Shown here: piece after piece, positions 28,701 through 36,205 of the stretch
Numbering within the stretch: the stretch's first letter is position 1
Layout: each line of letters starts with the position of its first letter
NCBI RefSeq assembly: GCF_014695575.1
Contig: NZ_JACJOO010000018.1
Span: 24,586 to 88,585, forward strand
Direction: 5' to 3'
Length of the DNA stretch: 64,000 nucleotides
From: Leptolyngbya sp. FACHB-8
GTDB taxonomy: Bacteria > Cyanobacteriota > Cyanobacteriia > Elainellales > Elainellaceae
Notes under the pieces: model-generated
The model's database searches: none
The model's input: the letters and a program-made list of their open reading frames with translations, nothing else
What the model was told of the DNA's origin: nothing
Position numbers and translations under genes: made by a program

Positions 28701-29534
28701 GCGATCCAGATTGAAACGCAACTGGCGACTAATGTTGGGCAGGTTTTAGGGGATTCCAGCCGTCTCCAACAAGTCGTCTGGAATCTCCTGTCGAATGCCG
28801 TCAAATTCACACCGGAGGGCGGCAAGGTTCATGTGCAACTGGAGCAGATGGGTTCCTACGCCCAAATTATTGTCAGCGATACGGGAAAAGGCATCGCACC
28901 AGAATTTCTTCCTCACGTGTTCGAGTATTTTCGGCAGGCTGACGCAACAACAACGCGCAAATTTGGCGGCTTAGGGCTGGGCCTGGCGATCGTCCGACAT
29001 CTCGTTGAATTACACGGGGGAACGATTCAGGTAGAAAGCCCAGGGGAAGGGCAGGGTGCAACGTTCACGGTACAACTGCCGCTGCTTGCCAAGATTTCTC
29101 CGGCATCCCCCGTAGGGGAACTTCATACGCATCTACCCAGTTTGAATGGGATCAAGGCCTTAGTCGTCGATGATGACGCTGACGCTCGTGACCTGGTTGC
29201 ATTTTTACTGGAACACGAACAGGCAACCGTCATAACGGCTTCCTCTGCGTCAGAAGCGCTAATTGCTCTAGCCAAATTTCAACCGGACATCTTGTTAAGC
29301 GATATCGGCATGCCAGATATGGATGGCTATATGCTTCTACAAAAGGTGCGATCGCTTCCTCCCGATCAAGGGGGGTTGATTCCGGCGATCGCCCTCAGCG
29401 CCTATGCAGCGGAATACGACCAACGTCAGGCACTCAGAGTTGGTTTTCAGAAGCACATTCCCAAACCTGTTGATCCAGAAACTCTGATCAAAGCCATTTC
29501 TGAATACATTCACGTTAAATCATCAATCCATTAG
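25785..29534 (+). CDS. Hybrid histidine kinase 5: ribbon-helix-helix-like N-terminus, three PAS, two GAF, HisKA, HATPase, REC
   Basis: 1249 residues. Residues about 15-66 look like a CopG/Arc-type ribbon-helix-helix: MRRDKTGRFIPNW, then a beta-strand-like VNLSLTQTAWQLL and helices through GISRSELIECFARSLA. Three PAS domains end near 219, 352 and 486. GAF domains lie at about 515-685 and 700-860. His887 is in SHELRSPLNPILGWAKLL and Asp1173 in LLSDIGMPDMDGY, with Lys in PKPVDP. A second ATG at 25818 (MRRDK) is an equally good start. It has its own 244-bp leader, and its stop overlaps the convergent peptidase gene. The RHH call rests on pattern recognition; DNA binding is untested. Confidence 0.93.
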   Translation: MGLLFNFGTTPMRRDKTGRFIPNWTQEIKHAVNLSLTQTAWQLLEKQAQNQGISRSELIECFARSLAQAHPALIDHHGSVQAASPTDRSVASPLKEQEFLQVLLDNVQAGIVACDADGELKLFNQVARSFHGLPEKPLPPEQWAEFYDLYLPDGKTPMATQDIPLFRALQGESVHQMEMMIIPKQGLPRTLLANAEAIVTPTGKKLGAVVVMHDITERKQIEMVLRDRETQLQSIFQTIPDGIVILDRSGQITAANPAAEAILRLTNSNITERIYNNPSWTITTVEGLPFPEEELPFVRVIATGQPVYGVEHAITHTDGTTIILSINASPLFDADGQMINIVTALSDITARKKADAALRESEERYRSVIEMAAEGIILQYADGKIFTCNTSAEQILGQTAEQLMGRTSLDPGWQSIYEDGSPFPGNLHPSMVTLRTGEPQSNVIMGIRKPDETLTWISINTRPLFRPKDTKPFAVVASFFDITQRKQVEEQRSTLIQEQAARLAAETAQQQSAFLAEVSAVLSSSLDYEQTLQSVADLAVPRVADWCSVDLVSDDRIISRVAVAHTDPEKVKFAWEVVQRFPPSLDNNYGIAQVIKSGRSEIAAHITDEQLAVIQNQEYLQVIRGLGIKSCIIAPLEARGRVLGTISFIYSESNRQYGKADLILAEDLARRAAIAIDNARLFQEAQQACQAAEKAADRTARLQTIMAALSESLTPQQVADVIVQQSIAALSADSALMTVLTDDEKELEIIKAVGYHTDIVESWRRFPVSAAVPLADAVRTGTPVWAETKAERLARYPHLADIYSRYDFNSWISLPLMSEGKAVGGMLLSFKEHKSLSQDDRDFILAVSRQCAQAISRAQAYEAERKARAEAEAANRIKDEFLAVLSHELRSPLNPILGWAKLLQTRKLDAAKVTEALKIIERNARLQSELIEDLLDVSRILQGKLSLNRAAVDLTTTIHAALETVRLSAEAKAIQIETQLATNVGQVLGDSSRLQQVVWNLLSNAVKFTPEGGKVHVQLEQMGSYAQIIVSDTGKGIAPEFLPHVFEYFRQADATTTRKFGGLGLGLAIVRHLVELHGGTIQVESPGEGQGATFTVQLPLLAKISPASPVGELHTHLPSLNGIKALVVDDDADARDLVAFLLEHEQATVITASSASEALIALAKFQPDILLSDIGMPDMDGYMLLQKVRSLPPDQGGLIPAIALSAYAAEYDQRQALRVGFQKHIPKPVDPETLIKAISEYIHVKSSIH

Positions 29535-30274
29535 CTCACTTGTGTATTGCTATATCTATCTCCAAGGTAGATAGGTTCGAGAGGTGTTTCTCGAACATCA
29601 CCATCCTGGCGTTCTACACGATAGGCTTTTGCAGAGGGACGAGAACTTACAATTTTTTCCAGAGTTTCATTGACGAAATGTAAGCCAACTCCATCGTCTG
29701 CGGCATAACCATCTTCCAGCGCTCCCTCTGAAATTAACTCATGATAAACAGGTCTACGATTGGCTTCCCCATCATAATGGGGGCAATGGGTACCCTTTAA
29801 AAACCCAAGACAATTCAACGGCTTTAAAACACCGTTACCAGGGTAATCGCTAACCCCGGATTCAAACCAACACAGTGAACCAGCACTAAATCCGCAAAGA
29901 ATGGTTCCCTGTTCCCAAGCCTCCTTCAAGACGCTATCCAACTCCCAATCGTGCCAAAGCGCCAATAAATTTTTGGTGTTTCCACCACCCACATAAATGA
30001 TGTCTTGTTCCAGTAGAAAACCTCGCAGGTCAAGGGTCGGAGGATGAAACAACGAGAGATGACTGGGTTGGCAGGGGAATTTCAAGAATGTGGAATAGAA
30101 CCTGACAATGTAGCGATCGCTATCCCCACTGGCGGTTGGTAGAAAGCAAACTTTAGGCTGAGGCTTACTGACTAGCTCCAGGACATATCGGTCGAGTAAG
30201 AGGTTATCCGGTTCTATCGAAAGACCGCCTCCACCCATAGCCACAATATGCTTGTCTGGAAGAGATGCTGACAT
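29531..30274 (-). CDS. Peptidase S51 family protein (cyanophycinase / peptidase E-like)
   Basis: 247 residues with the class I glutamine-amidotransferase-like fold. The nucleophile Ser lies in the elbow CGFSAGSLCW. An earlier YVGGGNTKNLLALW segment and a downstream His (THCPHYDGEANRRPVYHELI) are typical of PepE-type members. PepE cleaves Asp-X dipeptides; cyanophycinases of the same family cut cyanophycin to beta-Asp-Arg. The short length, lack of a signal peptide and sequence style favour a PepE-like cytosolic enzyme over true CphB. GAGG lies 8 bases before the ATG. It is convergent with kinase 5, and the two stop codons overlap. Confidence 0.85.
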   Translation of the reverse strand: MSASLPDKHIVAMGGGGLSIEPDNLLLDRYVLELVSKPQPKVCFLPTASGDSDRYIVRFYSTFLKFPCQPSHLSLFHPPTLDLRGFLLEQDIIYVGGGNTKNLLALWHDWELDSVLKEAWEQGTILCGFSAGSLCWFESGVSDYPGNGVLKPLNCLGFLKGTHCPHYDGEANRRPVYHELISEGALEDGYAADDGVGLHFVNETLEKIVSSRPSAKAYRVERQDGDVRETPLEPIYLGDRYSNTQVS

Positions 30275-30394
30275 TTTTCTCGCCTCAATTACTGGCAGGA
30301 TGTATCTAGGATAAGCTAAGGATCAAAAACAAAATAACCTGTAATTCTTTTTGTGAGAAGGGCCGCAAGATGTGAGCTACTAATGTTGGATGCA

Positions 30395-31357
30395 TCAACC
30401 TTTTGTGTAGAGTGCGATCGCCTCTTTTGCCGTTTGTAGAATGCGATCGCGCAATTCTAATGGCTCCAGCACCTCCATCTGCCCCCCAAACCCTAGCACA
30501 TAGGCACAAGCCGCTTCTTCGATATCAAACCGGATTGAGGCGGGAATCCACCCCTCTGCATCGGGTGAACCGATATGCTCTATTTTGGCGAAATATCCGG
30601 CATAGCGCAGCCGAGGCAATGCATCCGGAGCAACCCGAAGCAGCACCTCATAGCGCGGCAAATTGGCTTTGAACTCAACGAGCGATCGCTGCCAATACTC
30701 AGCTAAATTAAATCCATCTGGACGAATGCAAGGAGACTCCATGACTCTGGCATTCCGCACTCGTGAGATGCGATAAGAACGCACCTCCTCATCCACGGCA
30801 GCAATAAAGTACCAGACACTCCCTTTCGCAACCAGTCCCAGCGGATTAACAATTCGTTCAACCAGCTTGCCATCACTGCGCTCATAACTGAGTTCCAATT
30901 GCCGCTCCTGCCAAACGGCAGCTTGCAGAACCGGAAAAGCTGACATCTCCTCTTCCCAACGCTGCCATCCCGCCGGATCAAGGTGAATGCGCTGGCTTAC
31001 GACTTCAGCCTGCTGACGGTTAGCTGTGGGCAATGCGGCCAGAAGCTTTAGTAAGGCAGCCTCAAACGCTTGGCCCCAGCCTAAGTCAGCCAGCAGGTGA
31101 GTGGGTTTGGGCAGAAATAACGCCTGAATCTCTGCCAAATTCAGCCCGGTCAAGGTGGTCTGGTAGTTATCTAACAGGCTCCACCCCCCACTCTGCCCGC
31201 GTTCGGCAGTCACAGGCACCCCGGCACTACTGAGAGCTTCCATATCCCGATGAATGGTTCGTTCAGACACCTCTAAACGCTCCGCTAACTCGTGTGCCGT
31301 AAGACGACCATGTACCTGGAGCAGCATCAGGATTGAAAGGAGGCGATCGGCACGCAT
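30395..31357 (-). CDS. WYL-domain transcriptional regulator (YafY type)
   Basis: 320 residues. The N-terminal winged helix (residues 1-60) reads RLTAHELAERLEVSERTIHR then DMEALSSAGVPV. The central WYL domain (about 140-220) includes ERIVNPLGLVAKGSVWYFIA and RSYRISRVRNARV, and a WCX-like C-terminus follows. WYL regulators are usually ligand-controlled repressors or activators of adjacent genes. It is divergent from the SDR gene at 31510, and the shared 152-bp promoter region holds a TGACA-N5-TGTCA palindrome. Control of the SDR gene is a likely but untested role. Confidence 0.92.
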   Translation of the reverse strand: MRADRLLSILMLLQVHGRLTAHELAERLEVSERTIHRDMEALSSAGVPVTAERGQSGGWSLLDNYQTTLTGLNLAEIQALFLPKPTHLLADLGWGQAFEAALLKLLAALPTANRQQAEVVSQRIHLDPAGWQRWEEEMSAFPVLQAAVWQERQLELSYERSDGKLVERIVNPLGLVAKGSVWYFIAAVDEEVRSYRISRVRNARVMESPCIRPDGFNLAEYWQRSLVEFKANLPRYEVLLRVAPDALPRLRYAGYFAKIEHIGSPDAEGWIPASIRFDIEEAACAYVLGFGGQMEVLEPLELRDRILQTAKEAIALYTKG

Positions 31358-31416
31358 AAGGACAGGAGATGGAACGGGTGGATGAAGGGGTTATTCTTTT
31401 GAGTTTACGTGAAATA

Positions 31417-31431
31417 TGACAATGGGTGTCA
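31417..31431. promoter_or_regulatory. Candidate operator TGACA-ATGGG-TGTCA between WYL regulator and SDR
   Basis: A perfect 5-5-5 inverted repeat 59 bp upstream of the WYL start and 78 bp upstream of the SDR start. TGACA/TGTCA palindromes are, as I recall, common next to YafY-type regulator genes, so this is the best candidate binding site. Confidence 0.5.
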
Positions 31432-31509
31432 GGAAAGGAGCCCTATGCTGCAAAAAGAGAGCTGAGACACAGTTTTTCAACCATTTGAAAGAATTGCAGG
31501 AGATAAACT

Positions 31510-32421
31510 ATGCAACCACTCAAAGATAAGATTGCGATCGTTGCTGGAGGCACACGTGGGGCAGGACGGGGCATTGCTGTAGAGCTAGGTGCAGCCGGAG
31601 CAACGGTTTATGTGACAGGGCGCACAACTCGAACTCAGCGATCGGAATACAACCGTCCCGAAACCATTGAAGAAACCGCAGAGCTAGTCACACAAGCCGG
31701 TGGAAAAGGGATTGCGGTACAAGTGGATCATTTAGACCCAAAACAAGTACAAGCATTGGTTACCCGCGTTGAACAGGAACAAGGACGGTTAGATATTCTC
31801 GTCAATGATATTTGGGGTGGAGAAAATCTAGCGCAGTGGAACACTCCAGTTTGGGAGCACTCATTGGAGGGCGGCTTACGAATGTTACGATTGGCGATCG
31901 ATACCCACATCATTACCAGTCACTTTGCCTTACCACTGCTCATCAAAAATCCAGGTGGATTGTTAGTCGAAATCACGGATGGTACGGCTGACTATAATAA
32001 CACCCACTACCGCTTATCTCTGTTTTACGATTTGGCAAAAACTTCTGTAACCCGTATGGCCTGGGGCTTGGCCCAGGAACTTCAGCCCCACCAATGCACA
32101 GCTATTGCTCTCACACCCGGATGGATGCGCTCAGAGATGATGTTAGAAATTTTTGGGGTCACCGAAGCAAACTGGCAAGAGGGTGTAGCAAAAGATCCTC
32201 ACTTTATCATTTCTGAAACTCCACGCTATATCGGTCGGGCTGTTGCTCACCTGGCTGCAGACCCCGATGTTGCCCGCTGGAATGGGCAATCTCTATCCAG
32301 CGGGCAACTGGCCAAGGTGTATGGCTTCACCGATTTGGATGGCTCACAGCCTGAAGCATTCCGCTATCTTCCAGAGGTGCAAGAGTTAGACAAACCTGCC
32401 GATGCAACGGGATACCGATAA
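31510..32421 (+). CDS. Short-chain dehydrogenase/reductase
   Basis: 303 residues. The N-terminal Rossmann motif reads VAGGTRGAGRGIAVELG, with TGRTTR after strand beta-2 suggesting NADP(H). VNDIWGGENL replaces the usual NNAG loop, and the catalytic pair appears as YDLAK with ITDGT upstream. The protein is longer than a classical 250-residue SDR, with extra C-terminal sequence. AGGAGA lies 8 bases before the ATG. It is divergent from the WYL regulator, the probable controller. The substrate is unknown. Confidence 0.9.
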   Translation: MQPLKDKIAIVAGGTRGAGRGIAVELGAAGATVYVTGRTTRTQRSEYNRPETIEETAELVTQAGGKGIAVQVDHLDPKQVQALVTRVEQEQGRLDILVNDIWGGENLAQWNTPVWEHSLEGGLRMLRLAIDTHIITSHFALPLLIKNPGGLLVEITDGTADYNNTHYRLSLFYDLAKTSVTRMAWGLAQELQPHQCTAIALTPGWMRSEMMLEIFGVTEANWQEGVAKDPHFIISETPRYIGRAVAHLAADPDVARWNGQSLSSGQLAKVYGFTDLDGSQPEAFRYLPEVQELDKPADATGYR

Positions 32422-32436
32422 TCCCAGTGAGAACAA

Positions 32437-32889
32437 TCAATGATTGAAGGTAGCCAGGGAAAGCAAACTGATTAAGCAAATAAATTGAATGACCAAGCTA
32501 AACAAACGTAAATTTGGATTCGCACCCAGCATATGAACAATGGAATGGAAAAGCCGAAAAACAATGTAGGTGCCAGCGAATAGATCGACTAAAGTTCCAG
32601 AGGCTCCCCGAACAACCAGAAGAAAGACAACACCCAGGTAAAGGGGAACGTTTTCCATCAAGTTGGCCTGTACTCGTAAGAACCGCCAAAGCGGACTTGT
32701 ATGATCAGAAGTACCGAAGTCTTTAGGGCTTCCTCCTGCGGCTAAATGTCGTATGCGGACGATGAGCAATAGGACAACAACGACAATCGCCCATAGAATA
32801 AGAACGACTAAACCCCAAAGAGGAACTGTCATAGGTGATGCAAGTGGTGCATCGACTACAGCAGAAATGAACATCTGTTCAATTAGCAT
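32437..32889 (-). CDS. MAPEG-family membrane protein
   Basis: 150 residues with four predicted helices (about 22-45, 75-93, 98-116 and 125-146). MAPEG features are RVQANLMENVPLYL and the FRLFHSIVHMLGANPNLR segment. Eukaryotic members include microsomal glutathione transferases; bacterial ones are mostly uncharacterised, often linked to glutathione or lipid peroxide metabolism. The start is strong, with GGAGGT five bases before the ATG at 32889. It lies downstream of the AraC-type gene on the same strand and converges with the SDR gene, leaving 15 bp between their stops. Confidence 0.88.
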   Translation of the reverse strand: MLIEQMFISAVVDAPLASPMTVPLWGLVVLILWAIVVVVLLLIVRIRHLAAGGSPKDFGTSDHTSPLWRFLRVQANLMENVPLYLGVVFLLVVRGASGTLVDLFAGTYIVFRLFHSIVHMLGANPNLRLFSLVIQFICLISLLSLATFNH

Positions 32890-32933
32890 CGCTTACCTCC
32901 GATGAAACGAGGGCCATGTTCCAGACCGTTATT

Positions 32934-32950
32934 GGGTGTGTTGCACACCC
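32934..32950. repeat. Short hairpin GGGTGTG-TTG-CACACCC
   Basis: A perfect 7-bp stem with a 3-base loop between the AraC-type gene and the MAPEG gene. It could be a weak terminator for the former or an operator for the latter. Confidence 0.4.
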
Positions 32951-33043
32951 TGATTGAGGGGTCTGAAGCAAAGCCGAACTTGTCTCTACTGTAGAGAGGC
33001 AGGCTATTGAAGCTCTAGAAGAAAGTTGCCAGGGTTTAGAAGA

Positions 33044-33982
33044 TTATTGCGATCGCCCACTCTCCTGAAAATACAATCGTGTTTGAAGTTGTTTGGGTGT
33101 CATTCCCAGCTTGCTTTTAAGGGATCGAGTTAAGTGGCTTTGATCGCTAAAGCCTGCTCGTAGTGCAATCTCAGAAATACTTAGCTCACTGTATTGCAGA
33201 AGATAGGTTGCGTGATCCAGGCGACATTGCAGAATGTATTGGTGAGGTGTCACTCCCATGTTTTGCTTGAATAAACGCAAGAAATGGTAGGGGCTAATTT
33301 GGGCGATCGCTGCAACTTCCTCCAGCTTTAAAGGTTGATGCAGGTGTGCTTTGATGTAATCCTTTACCAAAGCCAACTTATTGCGAGATAAACCATTTCC
33401 GTAGCTAGAGAGTTTGGGGCGAGTGGTGCAATAGTTCCGCAACAGATGAATAGCAAGTGCCGTTTTAAGGCTATCAAGTAGCAAAGCACTCGCTATGCCA
33501 CCCGTTTTTGCTTCTGCTCGAAGAGTCGAAAAGATACCCTGCACAAACCCGTCCGGTTGGCTCATGAAGCGAGGCGTCAGCTCAACCTGATCAAGATTTA
33601 CCCAGTCTTGGCCGAGCTGGTACAGAAGCGCTGGTTCAAAGGCCAACACCATAAACTGAACCGGAGCATCCCAACTACAACGATGAACGATGCCTGCGGG
33701 AATAATAGCAATATCTTCTGCACTTCGTCGTTCTTGCTGCCGTTTGCCATCGAGCGATCGCATACCCAACGCACTCATGCCTGATGAATCTGGTACACCA
33801 CAGGCCAGCACATGCATTGTGTGCTGATGTTCGCCCGTTGCAAAAATGGGCTGTTGATGCAGTTCAAAATGTAAACCATCCCAACCAGAACTCCTCAAAA
33901 TTGCAGGATTGGGAACGATCGCATCAGAGGCATTATCCTGCTGATAATCCAATTGTTTGATCGAGTGATTGGGCATGTTCAT
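33044..33982 (-). CDS. AraC-family transcriptional regulator (second paralogue)
   Basis: 312 residues from the ATG at 33982; a TTG nine bases upstream is a weaker start. The two HTH motifs are in the C-terminal 100 residues (LKLEEVAAIAQISPYHFLRL and ISEIALRAGFSDQSHLTRSL). The N-terminal cupin-like region contains IAIIPAGIVHRCSW and VLAFEPALLYQL, matching the 5326 paralogue closely in motif order. The MAPEG gene follows on the same strand and is a possible target. No ligand can be named. Confidence 0.9.
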   Translation of the reverse strand: MNMPNHSIKQLDYQQDNASDAIVPNPAILRSSGWDGLHFELHQQPIFATGEHQHTMHVLACGVPDSSGMSALGMRSLDGKRQQERRSAEDIAIIPAGIVHRCSWDAPVQFMVLAFEPALLYQLGQDWVNLDQVELTPRFMSQPDGFVQGIFSTLRAEAKTGGIASALLLDSLKTALAIHLLRNYCTTRPKLSSYGNGLSRNKLALVKDYIKAHLHQPLKLEEVAAIAQISPYHFLRLFKQNMGVTPHQYILQCRLDHATYLLQYSELSISEIALRAGFSDQSHLTRSLKSKLGMTPKQLQTRLYFQESGRSQ

Positions 33983-34445
33983 CGCCTGCAACAGATGAAG
34001 AATGAATCTATTCTCTCATCTTGAACGAAAACTCAAGACATGCTCTTACAGCGCTTTGCGCTGGGTGCATCCCACTTTTGTAAGTGAGGCAGGCAAAGCC
34101 TGCCTCACTTACAAAAGTGGGTTTCCAAATCTGCAAAAATGGGATGTGCACCCTTTGCGCTTGAATCAGCCACGGTTGTTTTTATGGGAGCCCGTGGAGC
34201 GCGACTCTCATAAAAACAACCAGATTTTAAGCGTTTGAAAAGCGCTGTAAGGTCCTGTTTGAAAGGGTTATTTTCCATACCTTTTGGGCGTGGAAATTAA
34301 CCCTTTCAAGCAGTTCTAAGCGAACTCGCCCATAGGTTAGACGACGCTGTGAGTCATTATTGCTAGATTATCAAAGTCTGCAGCGCCTTCAGATTACGAC
34401 CCTGTCAGGCTGCACCCTATCCCCTGAGACTTGAGATTATTGAGA
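33983..34445. repeat. Cluster of nested hairpins before the glutathione reductase gene
   Basis: Within about 265 bp lie CAGCGC-TTT-GCGCTG (34049-34063), a perfect 24-bp stem with AAA loop (34071-34121), a 17-bp stem with one mismatch (34174-34221) and an 18-bp stem with one mismatch (34260-34308). Distal parts also pair: CTTACAGCGCTTT near 34045 with AAAAGCGCTGTAAG near 34239. No ORF here is credible. It could fold as one structured RNA or be an accumulation of repeat insertions. Confidence 0.6.
34071..34121. repeat. Perfect 24-bp inverted repeat
   Basis: Arms 34071-34094 and 34098-34121 are exact reverse complements with an AAA loop and a GC-AAA-GC tip. It lies between divergent genes, so it is not an obvious terminator for either neighbour. 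Confidence 0.8.
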
Positions 34446-35786
34446 ATGACATACAACTTTGATTTATTCATCATTGGTGCAGGCCCGGCAGGCTTGGCCG
34501 CTGCAAAACAGGCCGCTCAGTATGGAGTGAAGGTTGCGATCGCGGAACAGGATCAACTGGGCGGATGCTGCGTCAATCGAGGCTGTGTGCCAAAGAAAAT
34601 GATGATTTACGCAGCAGATTATGCCGCATCCATGCAAAATGCCGTTGATTATGGTTGGGAGCAGTGCTCCAGCAACTTTCACTGGCAGACATTTCGGAAA
34701 AAGCGCGATCAAGAACTCCAACGCTTACGCCAGGTACATCAACAGGCATTGGAACAAGCAGGAGTGGAATTCCTGAAAGGGCGTACTCAATTTTTAGATG
34801 CCCACACCCTTGATGTGGAGGGGCAGAAATATACGGCGGATAAGGTTTTGATTGCCGTCGGGGGAAAGCCCATCAAACCTGATATTCCGGGAATTGAGTA
34901 CACCATGAACTCTGATGAGTTACTGGATTTAGAGCAGCTGCCCAAGCGGATTGCCATTATTGGTGGTGGATATATTGGTGCCGAATTCGCTAGCACCCTG
35001 CGTGAGTTCGGCTGTGATGTTACCGTCATGAACCGAGAATCTTGCCTGTTGGAAGGCTTTGATGAAGCTGTGCAAGTTGCCGTGCGGAATGGATTTATCC
35101 AACGGGGCATCCAAACCCTCTGTAGTACAACAACAGACAAAATCAAGCAAATCTCCGAAGGGCTATGCCTGCACCTAACAGGGGATTGTCCCGAGACAAT
35201 AGTAGTTGATAAAGTATTGTGCGCGATCGGTCGTGCCCCCAATCTGGAAGGATTAGGGTTGGAAGCTGCGGATGTGGAATTCGATCAGAAAGCCATCGCC
35301 GTCAACCACCAGAATTGCACCAGCCAACCGAACATCTATGCCGTTGGTGACTGCACCCATCGCAAGCAACTCACCCCAGTTGCCCGAACCGAGGGACGCA
35401 GGGCCGTTGATGCCATGTTTGGCAAACCTGGTGATGAATTGGATGATCAACTCATTCCTTCCTCAGTTCTCAGTCGTCCTGAAGCGGCGAGTGTGGGCTT
35501 AACCGAAACCCAAGCACGAGAGCAGTACGGGGACAACATTGAATGTCATTGCAAAGAGTTTGTGCCGCTCCGGTACAGCCTGACAAATGACAAAGAAAAG
35601 GCACTGATGAAGTTAGTCGTTGAACGTGAGAGCGATCGCATTCTAGGCTTTCACATGGTTGGTGAAAATGCGGCTGAAATTGTGCAGGGTGCTGCGATCG
35701 CCCTTCAAAAAGGAGTAACACGACAAGAACTAACTCAAATCATTGGCGTCCATCCCTCAACTGCAGAAGAATTATTTTCCATCTAA
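34446..35786 (+). CDS. gor: Glutathione-disulfide reductase
   Basis: 446 residues from the ATG at 34446; upstream in-frame TTG codons at 34431 and 34440 are less likely because MTYNFDLFIIGAG matches the usual family N-terminus. FAD is bound via FIIGAGPAGLAAAKQA. The redox-active disulfide is in GGCCVNRGCVPKK, preceded by an extra Cys where most have Thr or Ser. The NADPH fold is IAIIGGGYIGAEFASTL, the second FAD motif IYAVGDCT, and the C-terminal catalytic His-Glu pair HPSTAEE. The enzyme reduces GSSG with NADPH in the cytosol. It is monocistronic as far as can be seen, with a hairpin 6 bp past the stop. Confidence 0.93.
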   Translation: MTYNFDLFIIGAGPAGLAAAKQAAQYGVKVAIAEQDQLGGCCVNRGCVPKKMMIYAADYAASMQNAVDYGWEQCSSNFHWQTFRKKRDQELQRLRQVHQQALEQAGVEFLKGRTQFLDAHTLDVEGQKYTADKVLIAVGGKPIKPDIPGIEYTMNSDELLDLEQLPKRIAIIGGGYIGAEFASTLREFGCDVTVMNRESCLLEGFDEAVQVAVRNGFIQRGIQTLCSTTTDKIKQISEGLCLHLTGDCPETIVVDKVLCAIGRAPNLEGLGLEAADVEFDQKAIAVNHQNCTSQPNIYAVGDCTHRKQLTPVARTEGRRAVDAMFGKPGDELDDQLIPSSVLSRPEAASVGLTETQAREQYGDNIECHCKEFVPLRYSLTNDKEKALMKLVVERESDRILGFHMVGENAAEIVQGAAIALQKGVTRQELTQIIGVHPSTAEELFSI

Positions 35787-36205
35787 CCGGTCTACGGTGC
35801 GGTCTTTAGCACGCATCGTAGATCGCACTCTCCAAAGCATCGGATAACAACCTGTTTTGAAGCGGAGCCGCAAAATTGGTGCGGCTGAAGCTGGATAACA
35901 TGTTTCTGACAATCTGCCCGCAAAATTAAGGCTTCAAGCAAAACCCTCTTACGAAGTACTTCAATATTTGCAGTGGTGTAAATTGCGCCATTCACCCAAC
36001 TTCATTCTGTTGGAAGTTTCAGGGCTATTCCTACGATAGAGATTCCCTCAGGGAAACAGCCGATATGCTATCGGACAAGTCTTTTAGCCATCGACAGTCT
36101 TTCGAAGGCAAAGAGTTTAAGATCTCCAGCTCCTAAGCTCTCTGCCTGAAGACCAAGCTTTGCAATGGCAAGCTGTCATTATCTCTACCAGAGGTCCCTG
36201 TAGAT
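35787..36205. other. 419-bp spacer after gor, with a terminator-like hairpin
   Basis: CTACGGTGCG at 35792-35801 pairs with CGCATCGTAG at 35812-35821 (one mismatch), a likely gor terminator. The remaining 380 bp show no gene that I can support. The minus-strand 67-codon frame at 35792-35995 has no recognisable product. Confidence 0.45.

Noticed and set aside
8567..29534. Kinase array as a possible phage-defence or mobile island
   Set aside because: No integrase, transposase, tRNA junction or nuclease module is present; domain content is ordinary two-component signalling.
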